Shown here: in pieces, positions 1 through 8,189 of the stretch | Position numbering within the stretch: the first letter of the stretch is position 1 | How the letters are laid out: each line of letters opens with the position of its first letter | Assembly: GCA_002385415.1 (NCBI GenBank) | Contig: DGDL01000094.1 | Span: forward strand, 683-28,384 | DNA: 27,702 nt | Reading direction: 5' to 3' | From: Clostridiales bacterium UBA3953 | GTDB taxonomy: Bacteria; Bacillota; Clostridia; Oscillospirales; CAG-272 | Notes under the pieces: generated by a model | What the model saw: the letters and a program-made list of their open reading frames with translations, nothing else | Databases searched by the model: none | Told to the model about the DNA's origin: nothing | Program-made: the position numbers and the translations under genes

Positions 1-1249
1 CCTCAACGGTCTTTGTTTCCTGGTACGGCCGCACTGCCGTCATTGCCTCGTACGCGTCCGCTACTGTAATGATTCTGGAATACAGCGGGATGTCGGTGCC
101 GCTTCGCCCCTCCGGGTACCCTTTGCCGTCCCAGCGCTCGTGATGGCCTATAACCGCCGGGATTACATAGTCAAGCGACGGCAGGTTGCGGATGATTCCG
201 ACCGAGTTTTCGACATGCGTTTTCATAATCTCGAACTCTTGCTCGGTCAGCTTGCCCGGCTTGTTCAAAATCGACTCGGGTATACCGATTTTCCCGATGT
301 CGTGCAGCAGTGCCGCCTCCCGGATAATCTCCACCGAGTCGTCGTTCAACCCGCACGCATAGCCCAGCTCCGAAGCATAGTAAGCCACATTTTTGGAATG
401 GTTGAAGGTATAGTGGTCTTTAGTGTTTATTGCCGCGGTGAGCGCATAAATGGTCGGAGCATACTCCGAGTATATGTCGATGCGCTTCTCGCGCGTAAAC
501 TCCTCGACCTTCGGTCCACCGGTCGAGCGGACGGTGTCCGACGTGCAGGCCTTTATAGCGTTTTTGTTCTTCCGCTTGACCTGAAAAACCGCCATGTCTG
601 CGGTCTCGATAAGCTGCTTGGGGTTGCTTGCCGAGTACGGTATCGCGCTCACCCCGCCGCTGACCGTCAACATCTTCAGCATGTATTCCGAATGGCTGAG
701 ATTTTTGTTGATGTTCATTATCTGCAGCCTGATATTTTCGGCGAGATTGGTCGCCGCGCGGATGTCATAGCCCGGCAACAGCACCGCAAACTCCTTGCCG
801 CTGTACCGCGCTACATAGCCGTTCCCGCCGACCGTTGCATTGATAACCTGCGCCACACGCTGGAGTGCCAGGTCGCCCTCTTTGTTGCCGTAAAGCTGGT
901 TATACAGCTTGAAATCGTCCAGATTCAGTATAATCAGCGCTAGTGCCGAGCTGGGGTTTTCGCTGTAGAGCCGCTCAAGCGTTTCGTAGAAATACTTGCG
1001 GTTGAGCAGACCCGTCAGCTCGTCGGTGCGGGCCTCGTAATAGGCTTTCTCGTACATCCGCGAGTTTTTGAGAGCAATTGAAGCCACGCCCGAAAGCGAG
1101 GAAAGGAACGCCAGCTCGTCATAAGTGTAGCGCCTGCCCTTTTCTTTGCCCGAAAGCAGCACGACCCCGATCAGCTCGTTGTTGTAGTGCAGCGGAACGG
1201 CACACTCGATGCCAAGCTCGGACAGCTGCCGCTTTTCCTTCTCCCACAT
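1..1249 (-). pseudogene. C-terminal part of the same protein: rest of GAF, degenerate GGDEF, HD-GYP (runs off left edge)
   Basis: Read on the minus strand from the ATG at 1249, this frame is open to the window edge. It first gives the end of the GAF domain (GVVLLSGKEKG). It then gives a GGDEF domain whose signature is SGKEF (788-802), with Lys where the catalytic Asp/Glu should be and no RxxD inhibitory site visible upstream. Last comes an HD-GYP domain with intact HDIGK (290-304) and HHERWDGKGYP (about 115-150). By family knowledge HD-GYP domains hydrolyse c-di-GMP, so the predicted output is degradation, with the GGDEF domain a pseudo-cyclase or GTP sensor. In its own frame a stop at 1262-1264 separates it from the N-terminal half. 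Deleting one 8-bp copy at 1245-1260 joins both halves without a stop. No separate ribosome site is evident for the 1249 ATG. Confidence 0.82.
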
Positions 1250-2457
1250 CGACACATCGACTTATAGAGTGTGGTGTGGCGGAAATCTTCTATGAGCAGG
1301 CACTCGTTTGACCGGTTGAGCGCCGTTATCAGCGGGTTGTCCGACTCGAGCTTCAGCGTGCGCTTGTCAAGCGGGTTTGTGCTCTTGCTTATGGTATAAA
1401 CTGCTTTCCCATGCCCGCTTTTCTCATCATGAGGGTGCGCGATGCAAACATACACCCGTCTTGCGGGAACAACATCGCAAATTGTGGAAACGAGAGCGTC
1501 GAGAATCTCGTCAATGCGCAGGCTGGTGGACGCCGTCACCGAAAAACTCTTAATTGCTTCGCTGCGCACCGTTTCATCCTTCGTGACTATACGATCAAGC
1601 ATTCCCTTCGTTATGTAATACACGAGCACGGTAATCAGTGTAAATCCGAGCGCGGTTGACAGTGTAGTTATTTTTTCGGAGAGAGGATATATTCTTCCTA
1701 TATAATTCTGTATCGGGACAATGAGGTATGCAAATATCAGCGCAGGTATAAGCGCAGATATGAGGTAACAGCTTCCTCTTGATATTATAAGTGTCAGCCT
1801 GAACAGCCGCCTGCGATACAGCGCATAAAACATGCACATCACGCAGACAATGCCCGACAGCACGTCTATGGGGAATCCCTTGAACGCCGGCAAAAGCAAC
1901 AGCAGGTGACCGATGAAAACTATAATTTGCCCGACCATTATAGGTCTGAACTGATGGCTTTGCTCGGATTCGGCCATGTTTGCCCGAATCAGCATGACGA
2001 GCATGTGCAGTATCTCGACGCCGCAGACAATGAACATAACCGCTATCCAGCCGGTGATGTCCTCGTAGACAAACACATACTTCCCGCTGCCGGTCGGTAC
2101 TGCTTTGGGTGCGGCAAGAAACAGGCCTGTTGCGGTGTTGATTATTATAATAACCGCCGACGCGAGCGCTCCAGCGACCCGCGCGCCCATTTTCTTTGAG
2201 CCGGTGAACTCGTACAGGAAGTTCATAAGCGACCAGCAGTGTATCAGCAGGCCGGCGATTGAAACGTCATACCAAAACTTGATAGACGGCCAAAACTGAA
2301 CCCGCATGAGAAAGCTGCCGCCGACCCACATTATTGCGCTCGCAAGAACTATTATAAAAGCGTTTATCTCTCTATTTTTCTTTGAGGCGACAAACGCCGT
2401 CAGCAAAAACATATAACATAGGAGCGCTGATATGGGGATATATGCGAAATTACCCAT
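1171..2457 (-). pseudogene. N-terminal part of frameshifted membrane-GAF-GGDEF-HD-GYP protein
   Basis: This is the sensory half of a c-di-GMP signalling protein. About the first 290 residues are hydrophobic, with roughly nine likely membrane segments in the style of histidine-kinase 7TM-type sensor modules. A GAF-like domain follows, beginning near the stretch SLRIDEILDALV. The frame then leaves the GAF domain at an 8-bp tandem duplication (1245-1260) and ends after about 30 unrelated residues, at 1171. The start is taken at the ATG at 2457 because AGGAG sits about 8 bases upstream; an ATG 21 bases further upstream has no such site. The continuation lies in the next feature. As it stands the product would be a membrane sensor with a truncated GAF and no output domain. 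Sensor assignment is by hydrophobicity pattern and domain order; the ligand is unknown. Confidence 0.8.
1245..1260. repeat. 8-bp perfect tandem duplication causing the frameshift
   Basis: The plus strand reads CACATCGA twice in a row (1245-1252 and 1253-1260). Eight bases is not a multiple of three. Removing one copy puts the upstream frame exactly in phase with the downstream GAF-GGDEF-HD-GYP frame and gives a sensible junction (LYKSMWEKEKRQL). It is therefore the direct cause of the split gene. It could be a slippage-prone on/off site, a recent loss-of-function mutation, or an assembly error. Confidence 0.93.
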
Positions 2458-2503
2458 CGCACTTCTCCTGTTCAACAAGTTATGGTGGATGCAAGCTCAT
2501 TGG

Positions 2504-4129
2504 CTAACTCATGACATGGGTAAGCCGCTTTACCTCCGTAGGATCGGGATTGATGCGTCGGGATATTCTGCCATATCGCCGCTCATACTCTTCAAAACTT
2601 CCACAGCGCAGGATGGTTATTTTAAGCGGATCTATGCCGAGGATCTTCTTCAAATCATTGTAGTCGCTGTCGACATATTTGAAGTAAATTGTCAGCCGTT
2701 CGCGCAGGATATCACAGCTCACCGCTTCCGACGTCACCGCGTCCCGGCTGAGTTCCACATACATGTGCAAATACGGACGCTTGTTTTCCGTGTACTCTTT
2801 CGCCGCGACCCAGCCGATAATGTCAATGCCGGACACCTCGATTACGTCATTTATCGAGTTTTCGGTTATACGCGTAAATCCCGCAATATCTATAACCGTG
2901 GGTATGCGGTCTATGTAGTTGAAGCGCGGTATCTTCGTGCCGTCTTCGAGGTTTTCGAGCCCGACGCAGCGGTACACGTCGCCCACGCGGTAGCGCATGA
3001 ACGCCCCGCCCTTGAAAACCGAAATTACAAGCTCGTACTTTTCGCCCGGTCTGACCTCATTAAGCAGGCAGGTAAGGGGCCTGTAGCTCGGATCGGAGAA
3101 GTTTTTCAGCATCTCGGACTCGGGTATAAACTCGTAAAAACAGGTGTCGGGGAAAAGATAAATCCCGCTGCGCGACCATGTCTCCATACCTATGCACGAC
3201 GGCTCCGTACCGGCGAACAGCTCGAGCGGGCGCACGCCCCACATGTACTCAAGGTCGTCGCGGTAACAGATGTTGTCGGTGCCGGCGACCATGAAGCCCT
3301 TGAGCTTGAAAAGATCGCGGGGCAAAATCTCGCGGTTTTCCCTTGCCGCGCGGTATTTTGCGCGCAGATAGCGCATAACGGCGACAGGTGACACCGAAAC
3401 ACCGGTCATCTGGTCCGATTTTGACTGGGATTTGTCCGGCTGGCTTGTCCCGCCGCCCGTTATCGACGAAAGCGCGGTGGAAACGTAATATGCAACACTG
3501 CCCAGCCCGAAGAAGAAGTCGATGCCTTTGTTCATGCCGAGCTTGAAGCCTTTATTGTTGCGCTCGGAAAAACTCATGTTTACCGCCTCTTTAACCGGCG
3601 GCAGAAACTCTATGTATAGCTCCTCGTCAAGCGCGACCGGGAACAGTCCCGTCGCATAGGGCAGAGGGGCCAGCGCATATAGCATTTTATCGCCGCTTTT
3701 AAGGTTGAATTTGGCGCGTCCCTCTGCACAGGACATTATCATGCAGGCTATGACATTGTTGCGGAATATATCAAGCATGCCACGCGTGTAGGGCGCAACC
3801 TTGATGGGATGCTTTCCGCCCTCCCACGTGGTCTGAATCCATATAATCGGCTCGTCGGGCAGCATGTCGGCGCGTTTTGAAAGCAGAATGTCGGCATAAT
3901 CGTTGTAATCGGTGAGGGGCATGACAGCCCGGAACTCCTCGACCGATGACACGCTTTTTCCACCGAGCAGTGTTTTGCCGAGACCCGATGACGTCCACAA
4001 CTTTATCTGCTCTTCCATCAGGCGGTACTGGATCTGCATGTAGCTGTCGATGTCGAGATCGAGAAAACCGCAATACTCGCTCCACAGCTCTTTTTTCATG
4101 CCGCGCTTGAGCTTTTCTTCAAATATCAT
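2504..4129 (-). CDS. GH3-family (auxin-responsive-promoter-like) adenylate-forming protein
   Basis: This 541-residue protein has the GH3 layout of the adenylate-forming superfamily, which activates carboxylates with ATP and conjugates them to an amine or thiol. Visible landmarks are FAGTEPS near 305-311 (the SSE/TE-type acyl-AMP motif), FYEFIPESE near 331-339 (the typical GH3 FEFIP block), and YRVGD near 380-384 (ATP ribose-binding Asp). The first, phosphate-loop motif is unusual: where relatives have a Ser/Thr/Gly-rich SSGT stretch it reads TTWEGGK (100-106). The chosen start lies 10 bases after the upstream methyltransferase gene. The GGTAGGAT before the ATG is very close, so the ATG at 4099 cannot be excluded. 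Family assignment is fairly firm; substrate is unknown. Bacterial members are mostly uncharacterised. Confidence 0.78.
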   Translation of the reverse strand: MIFEEKLKRGMKKELWSEYCGFLDLDIDSYMQIQYRLMEEQIKLWTSSGLGKTLLGGKSVSSVEEFRAVMPLTDYNDYADILLSKRADMLPDEPIIWIQTTWEGGKHPIKVAPYTRGMLDIFRNNVIACMIMSCAEGRAKFNLKSGDKMLYALAPLPYATGLFPVALDEELYIEFLPPVKEAVNMSFSERNNKGFKLGMNKGIDFFFGLGSVAYYVSTALSSITGGGTSQPDKSQSKSDQMTGVSVSPVAVMRYLRAKYRAARENREILPRDLFKLKGFMVAGTDNICYRDDLEYMWGVRPLELFAGTEPSCIGMETWSRSGIYLFPDTCFYEFIPESEMLKNFSDPSYRPLTCLLNEVRPGEKYELVISVFKGGAFMRYRVGDVYRCVGLENLEDGTKIPRFNYIDRIPTVIDIAGFTRITENSINDVIEVSGIDIIGWVAAKEYTENKRPYLHMYVELSRDAVTSEAVSCDILRERLTIYFKYVDSDYNDLKKILGIDPLKITILRCGSFEEYERRYGRISRRINPDPTEVKRLTHVMS

Positions 4130-4139
4130 ATCCTACCCG

Positions 4140-4718
4140 TCAACCGTTTTTATCGTTATCGCAAGGTACTGCCGCCCTGCCCGAGACAGCCAGCCTTACG
4201 CTTGCCGGACTGGGCAAAAGGAACGGCACGCTGCGTTTGTATTCGCCGTACTCGGGAAATATACGCGGGAACGTCCACACGTCCTGAAACAGGGCGTATA
4301 GCACGTCGAGCGCCGAAAATATCAGCCCCCCAACCAGCGTAAGCGTGCACGGCAAAGCCCCGAATACCGTGGCGTACATAAGCGTCAGCCACAGCACGCC
4401 CGGATGGCGGCAGAGCGCGTACATTCCCGTCGCGCAAAGTTTTGGCTGCCCGTCGATATATGTGCTTTTCGGCGGCAGCGCAAAAAACAGCGAGTATATG
4501 GTAAGCGCCAAAAATGCGGCGGCCACAGCCGCAAAAACAGGCGTCGCTGCATGGGCAAAGCCACGCGAAAGAAAAGCGACAGCCACACTCGAGCAGCCGA
4601 GCAGCACTGTTCCGAGGCCGAAAAGCAACCTTAAAGCGGGCAGGTTGGCTTTTACACTGTTAATATCATAAATCAAAAACAGCACGTATGAAAACGCACC
4701 AACAGCAATAAACGGCAT
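4140..4718 (-). CDS. ICMT/PEMT-like integral membrane methyltransferase family protein
   Basis: This 192-residue membrane protein has about five hydrophobic segments. Its C-terminal half resembles isoprenylcysteine carboxyl methyltransferase and phospholipid methyltransferase-type proteins: RHPG at 104-107 followed by hydrophobic LWLTLMYA, then an E-Y-x-x-Y-K-R-S-V-P-F-L-L-P block near 156-169. In that family these elements form the SAM pocket at the membrane. It is the first gene of an operon with the GH3-family protein 10 bases downstream, and a sigma-A-type promoter lies about 50 bases before the start. No clear ribosome site precedes the ATG. The methyl acceptor is unknown. A catalytically silent NnrU/DUF1295-like relative is an alternative. 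Confidence 0.65.
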   Translation of the reverse strand: MPFIAVGAFSYVLFLIYDINSVKANLPALRLLFGLGTVLLGCSSVAVAFLSRGFAHAATPVFAAVAAAFLALTIYSLFFALPPKSTYIDGQPKLCATGMYALCRHPGVLWLTLMYATVFGALPCTLTLVGGLIFSALDVLYALFQDVWTFPRIFPEYGEYKRSVPFLLPSPASVRLAVSGRAAVPCDNDKNG

Positions 4719-4771
4719 TTCAAATGGGTCAAATGCGATGTTTGTCGCATCCGATTTTTCGTTTATTCATA

Positions 4772-4800
4772 ATAATATCATAAAAAATCCCAATTTGCAA
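4772..4800 (-). promoter_or_regulatory. Sigma-A-type promoter of the methyltransferase-GH3 operon
   Basis: On the minus strand TTGCAA (4795-4800), a 17-base spacer and TATTAT (4772-4777) form a good -35/-10 pair, giving a predicted start near 4765 and a leader of roughly 47 bases. Confidence 0.6.
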
Positions 4801-4976
4801 TATTTTATTTAATCTTTGTCGCTTTTTTGCCGCTTTTGGCAAAATGTGCCGGGGATGAGGCGACCTTCCCGGCAAAAAACGCTACATATAGTAATTTTGT
4901 GGGACGATAGACTGTACCCATTGCGCCGCGGACCAAAAAAAGCGGGGCTTTATCGGCCAGCGGGGCAGTTTGTTAA

Positions 4977-5014
4977 CAAAAAATTTACAGGAGCGGTCGA
5001 AATGCCGCTCCTGT
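4977..5014 (-). terminator. Rho-independent terminator of the sugar ABC ATPase gene
   Basis: ACAGGAGCGG (4987-4996) pairs perfectly with CCGCTCCTGT (5005-5014) around an 8-base loop. Read on the minus strand the stem is followed by AAATTTTTTG. It lies about 20 bases beyond the stop codon of the ABC gene. Confidence 0.85.
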
Positions 5015-5034
5015 CTATATGAAATATATAATTA

Positions 5035-6147
5035 TCAGTGAAGGATAGCCTTGGTCGTGTCTTTGTCGAAGAGATGGAGTCTCGACATATCGAGCGCGAC
5101 CTTGATTGTGTCACCGCTGCGTGCGGTTGAGCGCGAGGACACGCGAGCGATGAGCTCCTGCTCCTCAACGAGCAGATAGAGGAATGTCTCGGCGCCCATG
5201 AGCTCTGTGACGTCGACATAGGCGGTGATGGTGGATTCGGCCATGCTCGAGAGGTACATAGGCTCGTCGTGGATGCACTCGGGACGCAGACCAGCCAGGA
5301 CTTCTTTGCCTATGTAATCCTTAATTGCGGGGTTGCTTGCCTTTTCAGGCGGCAGCTTCAGCTTGTTGTTGCCGAATACGAGGAATACATCGTCGCCGCT
5401 TGCCTCGAGTCTCGAGCGGATGATGTTCATCTGAGGCGTGCCGATAAATTGTGCGACGAACAGGTTGGCAGGCATGTCATAGAGGTTCTGGGGCGTGTCA
5501 ACCTGCTGGATAAGTCCGTCTTTCATGACGACGATGCGGGTTGCCATCGTCATAGCCTCGACCTGGTCGTGCGTGACGTATATGAACGTGGTGCCGATTT
5601 TCTGGTGGATCTTTGTCAGCTCGGTTCTCATCTGCGCACGGAGCTTTGCGTCAAGGTTGGAGAGAGGCTCGTCAAGAAGGAAGACCTTCGGCTCGCGGAC
5701 GATAGCGCGACCCAAAGCAACACGCTGTTTCTGACCACCGGACAGCGCCTTCGGACGGCGGTCGAGCAGGTGGGTGATGTCGAGAATCCGAGCAGCTTCT
5801 TCAACGCGACGTTTGATTTCCTCTTTCGGAGTCTTACGCAGTTTCAGACCGAACGCCATGTTGTCAAACACGGTCATGTGCGGATAAAGCGCGTAGTTCT
5901 GGAACACCATCGCGATGTCTCTGTCTTTGGGTGCGATATCGTTGACCAGTTTATCTCCGATGAAAAGTTCGCCTTCGGTAATTTCCTCAAGACCCGCGAT
6001 CATGCGCAGGGTTGTGGTCTTACCGCAACCGGACGGGCCAACGAGAACAAGGAACTCTTTATCCTTTACTTCAAGCGTAAAGTCAGAAACCGCGGTGACG
6101 CCGCCGGGATATTTTTTGTAGACGTGTTTAAAAGTTAGGCTTGCCAT
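5035..6147 (-). CDS. msmX: Sugar ABC transporter ATP-binding protein (MsmX/UgpC type)
   Basis: This 370-residue ATPase powers CUT1-type sugar importers. It has Walker A GPSGCGKT (37-44), the Q-loop in VFQNYALYPHM, signature LSGGQ (135-139), Walker B FLLDEP (about 156-161), the H-loop in VTHDQVEAMT, and the C-terminal MalK/UgpC-like regulatory (TOBE/OB) region from about 235 onward. Length is normal for the family. AAGGAGGAT sits 11 bases before the ATG. It stands alone between its own promoter and terminator, with no permease or binding protein beside it. In Bacillota, MsmX proteins serve as a shared ATPase for several importers, so that role is likely here. The gene name is by family resemblance. 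Confidence 0.9.
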   Translation of the reverse strand: MASLTFKHVYKKYPGGVTAVSDFTLEVKDKEFLVLVGPSGCGKTTTLRMIAGLEEITEGELFIGDKLVNDIAPKDRDIAMVFQNYALYPHMTVFDNMAFGLKLRKTPKEEIKRRVEEAARILDITHLLDRRPKALSGGQKQRVALGRAIVREPKVFLLDEPLSNLDAKLRAQMRTELTKIHQKIGTTFIYVTHDQVEAMTMATRIVVMKDGLIQQVDTPQNLYDMPANLFVAQFIGTPQMNIIRSRLEASGDDVFLVFGNNKLKLPPEKASNPAIKDYIGKEVLAGLRPECIHDEPMYLSSMAESTITAYVDVTELMGAETFLYLLVEEQELIARVSSRSTARSGDTIKVALDMSRLHLFDKDTTKAILH

Positions 6148-6625
6148 TTATGGGCGATCCTCCTTAAATTTTGTCACGGCAAACAGAGCGTCGCCGCAGC
6201 CTATACGGCTCCGCCGCGGATATCTGCCGGTGTGTTGTTAATTAAACGATTGCGTATATTCTATCAAATTTTTCGCGAAAATTAAAGAGAGTAATTCCCC
6301 AAATTTTCGTCGCTTCATTTATGCAACTTGCACATGATTTTCAGTCTTGACGTTTTTGCTTTGTTTAAACTTGGAGTTTGGGCTCTTATATATTAGAAAA
6401 TTCGTTTTTTTATAATCTGCCGCCGGTCAAGAGCGGCGTATTTACCACATTTTGCACAAAAATTTTCCTGAAAGACCGGTTTTCCGCTGTTTTATGCCGT
6501 CTCGCGGTATAGATGTTACTGCCGCAGGATATTCAGACATCTGGCATAGGGCAGCCGTGGTGGGTTTATTACGGTTCCGCCACTGTCGATGCCCGGCAGG
6601 CGAATAGCCGGCTGCGCGAGGGCAT
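6148..6625. other. 478-base intergenic region with inverted repeats, no gene supported
   Basis: The part next to the ABC gene is AT-rich and holds the probable promoter at 6258-6286. The part next to recX is GC-rich and can fold. TATGCC (6493-6498) pairs with GGCATA (6543-6548), and AGATGT (6511-6516) with ACATCT (6537-6542); a small CCG/CGG arm sits between them on the left side. GATGCCC (6588-6594) pairs with GGGCATC (6620-6626), overlapping the recX stop. None is followed by a T-run on either strand. It may be recX 3' UTR structure or a small RNA. I recognise no Rfam family. Confidence 0.4.
6258..6286 (-). promoter_or_regulatory. Probable extended -10 promoter with a palindrome, upstream of the sugar ABC ATPase
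   Basis: On the minus strand TGATAGAAT gives an extended -10 (core at 6258-6263) with a weak TTTAAT at 17-base spacing (6281-6286). A perfect 12-base palindrome, TTTTCGCGAAAA (6270-6281), fills the spacer, where a repressor could bind. The regulator is unknown and the operator role is inference. Confidence 0.4.
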
Positions 6626-7075
6626 CTATTGCTCCTCCTCCGCGACAAGCGCGGCGGCCGCTTTGATTTCGGCGGGCGAGTAGCCCCGTCGCAAAAGCGA
6701 GGTATAGAGCTTTTTGTCCAGCCCGCCCGCGCGGGCTATAACCTGCGCGCAAATGGCTACAAAGTCGAAGTCGCTCCAGTCGGCGCGCGCGACAAGCTCG
6801 CGCGGAAAGCCCGTGCGCAAAAGCTCCATTATGGCGCGTCGCTTGCCGTATTTTTTTGTCTCGACCAGATATGCCTGCCGGCTTTGCAGCATGCGCTGCT
6901 CGTCAAGCGCGCCCGAGGCGCGCAGCTCCGTTATCGCGGCGGATATTGCGTCGGCGGAAAAACCGCGGCGCGCCAGCTTTGCGCGGAGCATTGCCTCCGT
7001 ATTGTCGGCATAAGCCAATATTCTGTACGCCGCCTTTTTGGCATAAAGCAGCTCTTTTTCGGGATCAGAGTTCAT
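6626..7075 (-). CDS. recX: RecX, modulator of RecA
   Basis: RecX binds RecA filaments and limits recombinase activity. This protein of about 149 residues is all-helical with three tandem three-helix repeats typical of RecX: AYRILAYADNTEAMLRAKLARRGF, then the LVETKKYGKRRAIMELLRTGF region, then SLLRRGYSPAEI near the C-terminus. I chose the ATG at 7075 because GGGA lies about 7 bases upstream; a TTG at 7081 in the same frame is possible but too close to that site. The start lies inside the end of recA, so the two are translationally linked. Confidence 0.88.
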   Translation of the reverse strand: MNSDPEKELLYAKKAAYRILAYADNTEAMLRAKLARRGFSADAISAAITELRASGALDEQRMLQSRQAYLVETKKYGKRRAIMELLRTGFPRELVARADWSDFDFVAICAQVIARAGGLDKKLYTSLLRRGYSPAEIKAAAALVAEEEQ

Positions 7076-8174
7076 CGCCAAGTCCCGGTACCGCTATGGC
7101 AAGGTCGTCGTCCTCGTCGGTCTCCATATCGGCTGTCATCTCGAGCATGTCGCTGTTTTCCCTGATTTTTGCCTCGATTGCGTCGGCTATCTCCTTGTTA
7201 TCCTCAAGGAACCTTTTGGCGTTTTCCTTGCCCTGCCCGAGGCGCTGGCCGTCATACGAGAACCACGAGCCGCTCTTTTCGACTATGCCCAGCTCGACTC
7301 CGAGGTCGATAAGCTCGCCTGTGCGCGATATGCCCTTGCCGTAGATAATGTCGAACTCGGCCTGTTTGAACGGCGGCGCGACCTTGTTTTTTACGACCTT
7401 GCAGCGGACATGGTTGCCGTAAGACTCGCTGCCGCTTTTAAGCACCTCTGTTCTGCGCACGTCTATGCGCACAGAGGCATAGAACTTGAGCGCCCGCCCG
7501 CCCGGCGTGACCTCGGGGTTGCCGTACATAACGCCGACTTTTTCGCGGAGCTGGTTTATGAAGATGACAACGGCGTTTGACTTTGATATTGAGCCTGAGA
7601 GTTTGCGCAATGCCTGTGACATCAGCCTTGCCTGAAGGCCTACCTGCGACTGGCCCATCTCGCCGTCTATCTCCTGCTGGGGCACGAGCGCCGCGACCGA
7701 GTCGACGACAACGACATCGACCGCGCCCGAGCGCACAAGCGCCTCGGTTATCTCGAGCGCCTGCTCGCCGCTGTCGGGCTGGGATACGAGCAGCTCGTTT
7801 ATATCGACGCCCAGAGCCTTTGCATACACCGGGTCCAGCGCGTGCTCGGCGTCGATGAATGCCGCGGTACCGCCCAGCTTTTGCACCTCGGCCGCGATAT
7901 GCAGGGCAACCGTGGTTTTACCCGACGCTTCCGGGCCGTAAATCTCAACTATGCGGCCGCGCGGCACCCCGCCCACGCCCAGCGCCAAATCGAGCGACAG
8001 CGAACCTGTCGGGATGCCGACTACATTGAGCTTTGTGCCCTCGCCAAGTTTCATTATGGCACCTTTGCCGTAGGCTTTGGTTATCTGTGATATAGCCGTT
8101 TCAAGCGCCTTCTTCTTCTCCTCGTCGGTTTCAGGCATCTGATCCAGCGTTTTTTTGGATTTGCTTGCTTTCAC
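7065..8174 (-). CDS. recA: RecA recombinase
   Basis: RecA is the ATP-dependent strand-exchange protein of homologous recombination and the SOS co-protease. It has Walker A GPEASGKT (80-87), Walker B VVVVDS (154-159), the L2 DNA-binding loop region with INQLREKVGV and NPEVTPGG, and an acidic C-terminal tail rich in Asp/Glu. Its 369 residues are normal, with a short lysine-rich N-terminal extension. The start codon is GTG (8172-8174), supported by GGAGG 8 bases upstream. It follows the SGNH hydrolase gene by 15 bases and overlaps recX. No promoter is visible directly in front of it, so expression probably comes from the promoter at 9242-9270. I found no obvious CGAAC-N4-GTTCG LexA box there. 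Confidence 0.98.
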   Translation of the reverse strand: MKASKSKKTLDQMPETDEEKKKALETAISQITKAYGKGAIMKLGEGTKLNVVGIPTGSLSLDLALGVGGVPRGRIVEIYGPEASGKTTVALHIAAEVQKLGGTAAFIDAEHALDPVYAKALGVDINELLVSQPDSGEQALEITEALVRSGAVDVVVVDSVAALVPQQEIDGEMGQSQVGLQARLMSQALRKLSGSISKSNAVVIFINQLREKVGVMYGNPEVTPGGRALKFYASVRIDVRRTEVLKSGSESYGNHVRCKVVKNKVAPPFKQAEFDIIYGKGISRTGELIDLGVELGIVEKSGSWFSYDGQRLGQGKENAKRFLEDNKEIADAIEAKIRENSDMLEMTADMETDEDDDLAIAVPGLGDEL

Positions 8175-8189
8175 TTTTCTTTCCTCCGT

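Larger units (their letters stand above)
4719..5034. other. Intergenic region without a supported gene
   Basis: It holds the promoter at 4772-4800 and the terminator at 4987-5014 of the two flanking minus-strand units. Two more inverted repeats are visible: TTTTGCC/GGCAAAA (4825-4844) and TGCCGGG/CCCGGCA (4847-4874). Neither is followed by a convincing T-run. An open frame at 4816-5022 has no ribosome site and no recognisable protein and is not called. Confidence 0.6.

Noticed and set aside
140..943. Long plus-strand open frame opposite the HD-GYP/GGDEF region
   Set aside because: It mirrors the codon phase of the minus-strand gene, which shows clear HDIGK and GYP motifs; the plus-strand product matches nothing.
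2432..3391. 319-codon plus-strand frame opposite the GH3-like gene
   Set aside because: Shadow of the minus-strand gene; composition is arginine/histidine-rich as expected for antisense.
5269..6138. 289-codon plus-strand frame opposite the sugar ABC ATPase
   Set aside because: Antisense of a strongly conserved ATPase gene; no ribosome site.
6430..6625. 6S RNA or tmRNA candidate
   Set aside because: No single long hairpin with central bubble and no tRNA-like end; pairing is only local.
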